14,121 nt of DNA from Prevotella sp. UBA2755. GTDB taxonomy: Bacteria > Bacteroidota > Bacteroidia > Bacteroidales > Bacteroidaceae. The stretch covers positions 13,394 to 27,514 of the forward strand of contig DEJF01000014.1 of assembly GCA_002353225.1 (NCBI GenBank). The letters are read 5' to 3'. Positions 7,071 to 14,121 of this stretch are shown here, in pieces. Each line of letters opens with the position of its first letter. The first letter of the stretch is position 1. Made by a program: the position numbers and the translations under genes. A model generated the notes under the pieces. That model had not been told where the DNA came from. It searched no databases and saw nothing but the letters and a program-made list of their open reading frames with translations.

Positions 7071-9086
7071 ATGAGAAACTTCATATTGTCTTGCTCTTTG
7101 CTCAGTGCGATCGCTGTATCGGCACAGAACCCGGTCATCAGAGACCAGTTCGCAGCCGATCCCACTGCCCGTGTCTTCAATAATAAGGTGTATGTCTACC
7201 CGTCCCATGACATTCCTGCCCCTGAGGGTCAACGTCAGGACTGGTTCTGCATGGCAGACTATCATGTGTTCTCCTCTGAGAACCTGACGGACTGGACGGA
7301 TCATGGCACGATTCTCTCGCAGGAACAGGTACCATGGGGAAAGACGGACGCTTACTCCATGTGGGCACCAGACTGTGTCTATAAGAACGGGAAATACTAT
7401 TTCTACTTTCCCAATGCGCCCAAGAGTGGACGGGGCTTTGCCATTGGTGTTGCTACTGCCGACAAGCCGGAGGGACCGTTCGTCTGTGAGCAGGAGCCTA
7501 TCAAAGGGGTGTCTGGCATCGACCCCTGCGTGTTGATCGATGATGACGGGAAAGCGTATATCTACTGGAGCGGGATGGGTATCCGTGGTGCGAGACTGAA
7601 GGACAATATGCTGGAACTGGACGGGGCATTACAGGAAGTCAAGATCCCTCACAGAGACGGGATGCCGGAGATGCCCCCGATGAAGGTCGGTGGTCAACTG
7701 ATGGAGGGACTGCCTGACGGTTTCAAGGAAGGTCCTTTCGCTTTCAAGCGTGACAACTGGTATTACCTCACCTTCCCATGGGTTCGTGGGGACACCAGCA
7801 ATGGTGCTAATCCCACAGAGACGCTTGCCTATGCCATGTCGACATCGCCCCTTGGTCCCTGGGACTTCAAGGGTATCATCATGGCAGAGCATGACAACCA
7901 CTGCTGGACCAATCATCATAGTATCATAGCATACCAAGGACAATGGTATATCTTCTACCACCGTAATGATTTCTCCCCCAGCATGGACAAGCGCCGCTCG
8001 GCTCGTATCGAGAGGATTGCGTTTAATGCTGACGGTACCATTCAGGAGGTTCGACAGACCATGCGTGGCGTGGGTATCAACCAAGCGACGGAGATGATTG
8101 AGATCGACCGCTACAGCAATGCGAGCAACAACGTGACGACCCAACTGATTGACACCATCAATACCTTCCGTGGTTTTGAAGCCGTATTACCTCAGAAAGG
8201 TAGTTGGCTCCGTTATAACGATGTGGATTTCAGTGCGGTGACGGATGGTTATCTGGTGGTGAATGTCAAAGCAGCCGACAATACTGAGTTCTTTATCAGA
8301 GAGAAGTCTGCAAAGGGGAAAATCATCGCCAAGGTACCGATGGTCGTTAAGAGTGAGACGAGATTCCCGGGGATGGCGACTCCCTTCCGTCGTGACCAGA
8401 GCAACCAATGGCTGACGATGACGGCAACGTTGGAATATCTTCCGAAGGGAGTCACCGATCTGGTGATTACCAATGAGGGGGATGCGGCTTTCAGCATCAA
8501 CTGGGTGCAGTTCAAGAATCGCCCTAAGTACTTCTCTCCCGTCTCCCCGACGGCAAGTCCGTTGCGACCTGACGATAACGGGTTCATCCGTCGTTGGCGA
8601 CTGATGGAGCCTCTTGCCGTCGATGTCCGTTCCAACATCATCTTCACCTACTCATGGTTGCGTAACAAGTTCGACGAGGAGTTGGCGAAATTACCTAAAC
8701 AGAAAAACAAATGGTACACGCTGGACAGCGAGACCTATAATATGAAACTGTTCCGCTTCGCTGAGAAATACGGCAAACAGACCTATGGCTCGTTCTATTG
8801 GTGTGAGACGGTCATCGACTGTCCTGAGGAGATGCGGAATGTCCGACTCGCCTGCGGCTCTAACGGTGCCTCTCTATGGTGGCTCAATGGCGAGGAGGTA
8901 CTGATGCTGGAGGGCGACCGCCGTATGGTGGAGGATGACGGGATGTCTCCTCGACTGACACTCAAGAAAGGACGTAACACATTACGTGTTGCCGTCATCA
9001 ACGGACCGGGTCTTGCCGACTTATGTGTCCGTCTCTTGGATGAGAATGGAAAACCTGTTACGAACTATTTGACGAAAGCACAATAA
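7071..9086 (+). CDS. GH43 arabinofuranosidase/xylosidase with CBM6 and an extra C-terminal domain
   Basis: A 671-residue secreted enzyme with a signal peptide probably cut after VSA (residue 18). The five-bladed GH43 propeller covers about 22-335 with all three acidic residues: base Asp30 (AADPTARVFNNKVY), pKa modulator Asp151 (SGIDPCVLIDDDG) and acid Glu220 (GFKEGPFAFKRD); His282-283 (NHHS) fits the usual metal-binding position. A CBM6 beta-sandwich covers about 345-482 (RGFEAV, GSWLRYNDVDF, FSINWVQF). Residues 500-671 form a further domain, including MRNVRLACGSNGASLWWLNG and a GDRRMVEDDG block; I recognise it as a jelly-roll-like module found on Bacteroidota hemicellulases and esterases, without an assigned role. 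The sequence type resembles GH43 subfamily 1 (alpha-L-arabinofuranosidase or beta-xylosidase), but I cannot fix the substrate. It overlaps the next gene by one base (TAATG), suggesting translational coupling. Confidence 0.88.
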   Translation: MRNFILSCSLLSAIAVSAQNPVIRDQFAADPTARVFNNKVYVYPSHDIPAPEGQRQDWFCMADYHVFSSENLTDWTDHGTILSQEQVPWGKTDAYSMWAPDCVYKNGKYYFYFPNAPKSGRGFAIGVATADKPEGPFVCEQEPIKGVSGIDPCVLIDDDGKAYIYWSGMGIRGARLKDNMLELDGALQEVKIPHRDGMPEMPPMKVGGQLMEGLPDGFKEGPFAFKRDNWYYLTFPWVRGDTSNGANPTETLAYAMSTSPLGPWDFKGIIMAEHDNHCWTNHHSIIAYQGQWYIFYHRNDFSPSMDKRRSARIERIAFNADGTIQEVRQTMRGVGINQATEMIEIDRYSNASNNVTTQLIDTINTFRGFEAVLPQKGSWLRYNDVDFSAVTDGYLVVNVKAADNTEFFIREKSAKGKIIAKVPMVVKSETRFPGMATPFRRDQSNQWLTMTATLEYLPKGVTDLVITNEGDAAFSINWVQFKNRPKYFSPVSPTASPLRPDDNGFIRRWRLMEPLAVDVRSNIIFTYSWLRNKFDEELAKLPKQKNKWYTLDSETYNMKLFRFAEKYGKQTYGSFYWCETVIDCPEEMRNVRLACGSNGASLWWLNGEEVLMLEGDRRMVEDDGMSPRLTLKKGRNTLRVAVINGPGLADLCVRLLDENGKPVTNYLTKAQ

Positions 9087-10534
9087 TGATGAAAAGCGTA
9101 TATCATATCCTCACGGCACTGACTCTTGCCGTATCAGCAAACGCACAGACTGGTGCTCCTTATATTCATGACCCTTCCACCATCGCGGAGTGTGAGGGGA
9201 AATACTACACCTTCGGAACGGGTGGTGGCGGACTCATCAGCGAAGACGGATGGTCATGGCATGGTGGTGCTGACCGACCGGGTGGCGGTGCTGCTCCCGA
9301 CGTACTGAAGATTGGTGACCGCTACCTCTGTATCTATGGTGCCACGGGTGGTGGACTGGGTGGTGGTCATAACGGTCGCATCCTGACGATGTGGAACAAG
9401 ACACTGGATCCGAAATCTCCTGATTTTAAATGGACAACGCCTATCGAGGTGTGCTCCTCGGATGGTATGGAAGACCAGGATGCTATTGACCCGGGGTTGC
9501 TCCTTGACCCAACCACAGGAAGACTATGGGCAAGTTACGGCACTTATTTTGGGACGATCCGTCTCATCGAACTGGATCCGAAGACGGGTGAGAGAGTGAA
9601 AGGCAACAAGGAGAAAGACATCGCCATCGACTGTGAGGCAACAGACTTGTTGTATAGGGACGGCTGGTACTACCTGTTAGGAACACATGGTACCTGCTGC
9701 GACGGTGTGAACTCCACCTATAATATCGTCGTAGGACGCTCTCGCAGTGTAGAGGGTCCTTATAAAGATAATGTAGGACGTGACATGTTCCATGGTGGAG
9801 GCAGGATGGTGATTGCCGCCGGCGACCGTAAGACGGGTCCCGGACATTTCGGACGTACCGTCGTCGACGAGGGTGTGGAGGTTATGTCCTGCCATTTCGA
9901 GGCAGACTTCGACCGCAGCGGTCGCTCTGTGTTAGGTATTCTCCCGCTGTTATGGAAGAACGGATGGCCCGTGGCTGGTGAGCAACTCAAAGAAGGAACT
10001 TTTGCCATCCTCTCCGAGCGTCGTGGCTATAGTCTGGAGTTAGGTGTCGATTTCGTCCGTATGGAACAGGAACGCCAGCGTTTCTGGCAGATGGATCCTA
10101 ACGAGCCTGTGAAGGCTATTCCTAACCAGAAACTGGAGGATGTCGTCGGTACTTGGTCGGAAGGTGACATTGCCGTCCGTTGCAGCGACTATATGTTCCG
10201 TCCATGGCAGCACTGGCATGTCACGCCAGTACCTGAGAAGGGTGGACGGCTGACTGGTCCGCTTTATAAGATATGTATCGAAGGGACTACCCGTGCACTG
10301 ACGGCGACTGCTAACTTACAGGTTTCCTCGAAAGAGTATGAGGGACAGGACAGCCAACTCTGGTGGATTGAGCAACTGACCGACGGCACTTACAGGATCA
10401 TGCCTAAGGGTATTCCCGGACAGGAGGGACCCAACCAGCAGTATTGTCTCTATTCTGCCGGTGACAGCACCCCTACGCTGGCAGTGTATGACTTCAACAG
10501 CGACAACTCCAAATGGAATTTCCGCCAACAATAA
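9086..10534 (+). CDS. Arabinanase-like GH43 enzyme with ricin-like C-terminal domain
   Basis: A 482-residue secreted protein with a signal peptide cut after ANA (residue 20). The GH43 propeller (about 24-315) looks most like endo-1,5-alpha-L-arabinanase types: base Asp29 (IHDPSTI), pKa modulator Asp135 (DAIDPGLLLDPTTGRLW), acid Glu184 (DCEATDLLYRDGWYYLLGTHG), and His270 in VMSCHFEADFDRSG, where arabinanases coordinate a metal ion. The glycine-rich stretch at 45-95 is part of the family, not an insertion. The tail (about 385-482) carries QxW-like repeats (SQLWWIEQ, SKWNFRQ), suggesting an incomplete beta-trefoil lectin-like domain. It probably acts on arabinose-containing side chains together with its neighbours; linkage is uncertain. 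The ATG overlaps the preceding stop as TAATG; a second ATG follows directly at 9089, and either could be used. Confidence 0.85.
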   Translation: MMKSVYHILTALTLAVSANAQTGAPYIHDPSTIAECEGKYYTFGTGGGGLISEDGWSWHGGADRPGGGAAPDVLKIGDRYLCIYGATGGGLGGGHNGRILTMWNKTLDPKSPDFKWTTPIEVCSSDGMEDQDAIDPGLLLDPTTGRLWASYGTYFGTIRLIELDPKTGERVKGNKEKDIAIDCEATDLLYRDGWYYLLGTHGTCCDGVNSTYNIVVGRSRSVEGPYKDNVGRDMFHGGGRMVIAAGDRKTGPGHFGRTVVDEGVEVMSCHFEADFDRSGRSVLGILPLLWKNGWPVAGEQLKEGTFAILSERRGYSLELGVDFVRMEQERQRFWQMDPNEPVKAIPNQKLEDVVGTWSEGDIAVRCSDYMFRPWQHWHVTPVPEKGGRLTGPLYKICIEGTTRALTATANLQVSSKEYEGQDSQLWWIEQLTDGTYRIMPKGIPGQEGPNQQYCLYSAGDSTPTLAVYDFNSDNSKWNFRQQ

Positions 10535-10561
10535 ATGATAATACTAAAACCATTACAGACT

Positions 10562-12910
10562 ATGAAAAAGAGAATAAAAGAAGTGATCTCATTATGCGCG
10601 CTCTGTCTCTTGACAGGATGCAACGAATCTATGAACATGGAACAGAAGGTGAATGAACTCTACGACAAGATGTCGCAGGAAGAGCGTATAGCCCAGTTGA
10701 GAAGCGGCTATATGGACGTGCTCTTTGACGAGCAGGGAAAACTGGATACGGCAAAATGTCGTCAACTGATTCCCAATGGTATCGGACATTTCTCGCAGTT
10801 TGCCATGCAGAAACCTATGGATCCTAATATCCTCCGCGACCGTGTGGCTGCCGTTCAGGACTGGCTGATGCACAACACACCGAACGGTATTCCGGCACTC
10901 TTCCATGAGGAGGTCCTGTCGGGAGTCAACACACGGGGTGCCACCATCTACCCACAACAGATCGGACAGGCTTGCTCGTTCAATCCTGACCTGGCAGAGG
11001 TGAAGACCCGTCAGACCAGTACCGCCATGCGTAAGATGGGTGGTGTCCTCTCCCTGTCCCCGATGGTGGATGTATGCCGTACCCCCAGTTTCAACCGTTT
11101 AGAGGAGTCATACGGTGAGGACGGCTACCTGTCGGCTGTGATGGGATGCGCCTTTGTGAACGGACTGCAACAAGGTGACCTCAAGAAAGGGGTGGGTGCC
11201 TGCTCCAAGCATTATCTCGGCTACGGAGGCGGTGGTGATGCTGAGGAGAAGGAACTGATGGAGGAGATCCTCCTGCCCCACGAGACGATGATCCGTCTTG
11301 CCGGCAGCAAGGCTGTCATGCCTGGCTATCATGCCGTTCATGGCACTAATTGTGTTGCCAACAGTGAGATCCTGCAGGATATCCTGCGTGACTATGTGGG
11401 CTTTGACGGTATGGTGGTCAGCGACTATACCGCTATCGACCAGATACCCGACCAGAAAGACGCTGTCACGAAGGCGGCGGCTGCCATCAACGGGGGTAAT
11501 GACGTAGACTTCCCGACGGGTGCCAACTACCAGTATCTGCAACAGGCGATCGACCAAGGGCTGGTAAAGCCTGAGACGTTAGAACGTGCCGTCAAGAATG
11601 TGCTCCGCCAGAAGTTCCGTGCCGGTCTGTTTGACCCCAACCCTTATTTATATAGCACTGAGCAGATCACCTTGGACACACCTGAGGAGCGTCAGACTGC
11701 CTACGAGATTGCCACCCAGTCGGTGGTATTGTTGGAGAACAAGGATGTCCTTCCTTTGAAGAACGCCAAGAATATCCTGCTGACGGGTCCTAACGCTAAC
11801 TCCATGTGGGCGATGTGCGGCGACTATTCTTTCCCCGCCATGTCCTTCTTCTGGAAGATGGTGGAGAAAGACTTGGACCATCCTCATGTGATCACCTTGT
11901 TAGAGGGTATGAAAGACCATAAGCCTGCGGATGTCAACCTCCTTTACTCCCGTGGCTGTGACTGGACAGAGGAGATAGAGACCAAGTTCGGAAAAGGTGG
12001 TGATGAGCGTGCGTGGGAGTATTATATCCTTCACCGAAAGGTGGATGCCGGGGAGAAAGCCGACAAGGCTGAGGCGCTCCAGATGGCGAGAGACGCGGAT
12101 ATCATCATTGCCGCTGTCGGCGAGAATGTGATGCTGTGCGGTGAGAACCGTGACCGTCAGGGACTGCGTCTTCCCGGAAAACAGGAGCAATATGTGGAGG
12201 AACTCATCAAGACAGGCAAACCTGTGGTTCTGGTTGTCTTCGGCGGCAGGGCACAGGTCATCTCGGGACTTGCCGAGAAATGTGCCGCTGTCATCCAGGC
12301 ATGGTACCCCGGTGAGGAAGGTGGTCATGCCGTAGCCGACATCCTCTATGGTAAGGTGTCCCCATCGGCAAAACTCTCTGTCAGTTATCCGAATACGGAG
12401 GTCTATGAGCCACTTTGCTATAACTACTCCGCTGAGAAAGACGCTCGGGTACAATGGCCCTTCGGCTATGGTTTGAGTTACACCTCTTTTGAATACAAGA
12501 ACCTGCAGGTGAACAGTGAGGCACAGACAACCGACGAGGCTGTCGAACTGACCTTCCAAGTGACGAATACTGGGAAGGTCGCTGGCGACGAGATCGTACA
12601 GGTCTACCTCTCTCCCACAACCCCCGATCAGCATATCCGTCCTATCCAGTTACAGGGCTTTGCCCGTGTGGCACTGGAACCCGGAGAGACCCGCACTGTC
12701 ACCACCAAACTCTATGTGGAACAGATGGGATTCTATAGTCATGAGGGACAACGCCAGTGGAATATACAGCCTGGCACCTTCACCGTCAAGGTTGGAGCCT
12801 CATCGACGGATATCCGTCTCCAGCAGCAGGTCGTCCTGAAAGGTAATGCCGTCAGCAAACCGCTCAGAGACCACTACTTCTCTGAAAGTATCATCAGTAC
12901 AAGAAAATAA
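10562..12910 (+). CDS. GH3 beta-xylosidase-type glycosidase, lipoprotein
   Basis: A 782-residue enzyme that would remove xylose (or glucose) from the non-reducing ends of oligosaccharides. The frame is open from an earlier ATG at 10535, but I chose 10562 because it gives a proper lipoprotein signal (MKKRIKEVISLCALCLLTGC, Cys20) and leaves a 27-base spacer after the GH43 stop. The GH3 N-terminal barrel includes the substrate-binding Lys216-His217 (CSKHYLGYG) and the nucleophile Asp288 in GFDGMVVSDYTAI. The second alpha/beta domain starts around 390 (SVVLLENKDVLPLK) and includes NRDRQGLRLPGKQ and AWYPGEEGGHAVADILYG. A fibronectin type III-like domain (about 640-755) closes the protein. All expected parts are present. 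The lipid anchor suggests it works in the periplasm or at the outer membrane on oligosaccharides made by the other enzymes. Its stop overlaps the next start (TAATG). Beta-xylosidase is favoured over beta-glucosidase mainly by context. Confidence 0.88.
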   Translation: MKKRIKEVISLCALCLLTGCNESMNMEQKVNELYDKMSQEERIAQLRSGYMDVLFDEQGKLDTAKCRQLIPNGIGHFSQFAMQKPMDPNILRDRVAAVQDWLMHNTPNGIPALFHEEVLSGVNTRGATIYPQQIGQACSFNPDLAEVKTRQTSTAMRKMGGVLSLSPMVDVCRTPSFNRLEESYGEDGYLSAVMGCAFVNGLQQGDLKKGVGACSKHYLGYGGGGDAEEKELMEEILLPHETMIRLAGSKAVMPGYHAVHGTNCVANSEILQDILRDYVGFDGMVVSDYTAIDQIPDQKDAVTKAAAAINGGNDVDFPTGANYQYLQQAIDQGLVKPETLERAVKNVLRQKFRAGLFDPNPYLYSTEQITLDTPEERQTAYEIATQSVVLLENKDVLPLKNAKNILLTGPNANSMWAMCGDYSFPAMSFFWKMVEKDLDHPHVITLLEGMKDHKPADVNLLYSRGCDWTEEIETKFGKGGDERAWEYYILHRKVDAGEKADKAEALQMARDADIIIAAVGENVMLCGENRDRQGLRLPGKQEQYVEELIKTGKPVVLVVFGGRAQVISGLAEKCAAVIQAWYPGEEGGHAVADILYGKVSPSAKLSVSYPNTEVYEPLCYNYSAEKDARVQWPFGYGLSYTSFEYKNLQVNSEAQTTDEAVELTFQVTNTGKVAGDEIVQVYLSPTTPDQHIRPIQLQGFARVALEPGETRTVTTKLYVEQMGFYSHEGQRQWNIQPGTFTVKVGASSTDIRLQQQVVLKGNAVSKPLRDHYFSESIISTRK

Positions 12911-14121
12911 TGAAGAAAACAACTCTTATCAGTATGCTTTGCCTCTTGGGAGGCTTACCCTGTCTCGCACAGAATCCTTTCGTGCAGACGTGGTGTACCA
13001 GTGACCCTGCCCCGATGGTTCACGATGGGACTATGTATGTCTATACCGGTCATGACGAGGACGGTGCCGACTACAAGGGACATAGTTATTTCTTCTACCA
13101 TACGGGTAAACTGCCCAACGGTGGGGGCTTCGGACGCAGTGTCGCCGTCGAGGAGTTCCAATACAATGCGGATGGCAGTTTCCCCACCATCATGCCGACT
13201 GACGAGGGAGTAAAACCCATTGGTAAGTTCGACCCCTACCGCAAGGTGGAGGCGGAGACCATGGCATTCTCCAAAGGTGTGAAGACGGAGCAGAACGAAC
13301 AGGTGGGTGTCTATGTGACGGATATCCACAATGGTGACTATATCAAGTTGCAGAACGTGGAGTTTGGCAAGAAGACCCCTCGTACCTTCACGGCTCGGGT
13401 GGCAAGTGGACTGCGTGGCGGTGCCATCGAGATCCATCTTGACAGCATCAACGGACAACTGTTAGGTCGTCTGGAGGTCCCAGCCACCGGTGGCTGGGAG
13501 CAATGGCAGACCATCACCTGTGATTTGGACTATCAACCCTCAACGCTCAACTCTACACTCTCAACTCCCCATGACCTGTATTTCGTCTTCACTGGCCGTA
13601 AAGGTCCTAAACTCTTTAACTTCGACTGGTGGGAGATGCGTGGCTTGGAACAGGTGAACATGCCGTTGTTCCAGACGAAGTTCACTGCCGACCCGTCACC
13701 ACTGGTGGTGGGTGACACCCTCTTCCTCTACACCTCACATGATGCCTCACCAGAGGACATCCCTGACCCTAACGAGAAGAACTCCGCCGGTTTCTTCATG
13801 TACGACTGGCTGTTATGGTCGACCACGGATATGGTCAACTGGACGGAGCATGGTGCCGTCGCCTCGCTGAAGGAGTTTCCTTGGCGCTCCCGCGAGAATG
13901 GTGCATGGGCGATACAGACGGTGGAGCGGAATGGTAAGTATTACCTCTATGCCCCTCTTCATGGTCATGGCATCGGGGTCTTGGTGGCTGACTCCCCCTA
14001 CGGACCTTTCAAGGACCCGCTCGGCAAACCCCTCGTATGGCAACAGGAGCATTGGGACGACATCGACCCTACCGTCTTTGTGGATGATGACGGACAGGCT
14101 TATATGTACTGGGGCAATCCC
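12910..14121 (+). CDS. GH43-CBM6-GH43 protein with gutted first GH43 domain, 3' partial
   Basis: The start ATG overlaps the GH3 stop (TAATG); 404 codons are visible and the gene runs off the right edge. A signal peptide (MKKTTLISMLCLLGGLPCLA) is cut after residue 20. Then comes only the first blade of a GH43 propeller (TWCTSDPAPMVHDG, base Asp32, to TGHDEDGADY, residue 55), joined directly to the last blade (KGHSYFFYHTGKLPNGGGFG, 56-75). The roughly 250 residues expected between them, with the pKa Asp and acid Glu, are missing, without loss of frame. A CBM6 follows (about 112-243; KVEAETMAFSKG to FNFDWWEM) with an inserted Ser/Thr/Leu-rich loop at 208-219. A second GH43 domain starts near 255 and looks intact so far: base Asp261 (FTADPSPLV) and pKa Asp386 (DDIDPTVFVDDDG); its acid lies beyond the window. 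The type resembles GH43_29 arabinofuranosidases acting on arabinoxylan. Activity must come from the second domain. Confidence 0.88.
   Translation, partial: MKKTTLISMLCLLGGLPCLAQNPFVQTWCTSDPAPMVHDGTMYVYTGHDEDGADYKGHSYFFYHTGKLPNGGGFGRSVAVEEFQYNADGSFPTIMPTDEGVKPIGKFDPYRKVEAETMAFSKGVKTEQNEQVGVYVTDIHNGDYIKLQNVEFGKKTPRTFTARVASGLRGGAIEIHLDSINGQLLGRLEVPATGGWEQWQTITCDLDYQPSTLNSTLSTPHDLYFVFTGRKGPKLFNFDWWEMRGLEQVNMPLFQTKFTADPSPLVVGDTLFLYTSHDASPEDIPDPNEKNSAGFFMYDWLLWSTTDMVNWTEHGAVASLKEFPWRSRENGAWAIQTVERNGKYYLYAPLHGHGIGVLVADSPYGPFKDPLGKPLVWQQEHWDDIDPTVFVDDDGQAYMYWGNP
13532..13566. repeat. Period-7 repeat, five units of CTCAACT, inside the CBM6 coding region
   Basis: The units are ATCAACC, CTCAACG, CTCAACT, CTACACT and CTCAACT. 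They encode YQPSTLNSTLST, located where CBM6 domains of this type have a short turn before HDLYFVFTG. The surrounding codons show no such periodicity. The unit shares the YCAACWS pattern and period with the repeat at 4740-4767. Confidence 0.8.

Noticed and set aside
9215..9370. Glycine-rich, GGT-rich stretch in the second GH43 gene, looked like a repeat
   Set aside because: The glycine-rich loops match what I know of this GH43 type and there is no regular period in the DNA.
10535..10561. Earlier ATG for the GH3 gene
   Set aside because: Starting here puts nine extra residues before a normal lipoprotein signal; the ATG at 10562 gives a standard signal with the lipobox Cys at 20.
11900..12634. 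244-codon open frame on the minus strand
   Set aside because: It is antisense to the well-supported GH3 gene and shows no motif or signal sequence.
1..14121. CRISPR arrays, tRNA or rRNA genes, transposases, SusC/SusD genes
   Set aside because: None seen on either strand; no spaced direct repeats, no transposase motifs, and no TonB-dependent receptor or SusD-like reading frame inside the window.

Overview
The window looks like a chromosomal piece of a Bacteroidota species, most likely Prevotella or a close relative. The evidence is the set of carbohydrate-active enzyme families, the Bacteroidota-type promoter cores (TTTG and TAnnTTTG) in the only large gene-free stretch, the absence of obvious Shine-Dalgarno sites, and short AT-rich spacers between moderately GC-rich genes. 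I identified families by recognising motifs; no database search was run.

Left part (1-4292, + strand): an alpha-glucan module. A 4-alpha-glucanotransferase (MalQ type, GH77 with CBM20 modules), cut off at its 5' end by the window edge, is followed after 8 bases by a lipoprotein type I pullulanase (GH13 with a CBM48-like N-terminus).

Middle (4293-5145): 853 bases with no intact gene. It holds the wreck of a minus-strand GH5 glycanase: start codon and signal peptide, a missing N-terminal catalytic part, a frameshift, and a 3' end missing after the acid/base Glu. Its apparently intact promoter, a leader hairpin, and a rightward promoter for the next operon are also there. Between the two divergent promoters lie three GTTACA boxes, spaced 20 and 30 bp centre to centre, which may be a shared operator.

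Right part (5146-14121, + strand): a tightly packed operon for decorated xylan, probably arabinoxylan or feruloylated acetylated xylan. In order: a CE6-CBM48-CE1 double esterase, a GH43-CBM6 enzyme with an extra C-terminal jelly-roll-like domain, an arabinanase-like GH43 with a ricin-like tail, a GH3 beta-xylosidase-type lipoprotein, and a GH43-CBM6-GH43 protein that runs off the right edge. Two junctions are TAATG stop/start overlaps. Together the products would remove acetyl and feruloyl groups, remove arabinose side chains and release xylose, outside the cytoplasm. No SusC/SusD pair or regulator is inside the window.

The most unusual points are: (1) the first GH43 domain of the last gene has been gutted by an in-frame loss of most of its propeller; (2) period-7 repeats with a CAAC core occur twice in protein-coding sequence, once forming the hydrophobic core of the GH5 remnant's signal peptide and once forming an inserted loop in a CBM6; (3) the dead GH5 gene keeps its promoter, facing the live operon across a putative shared operator.
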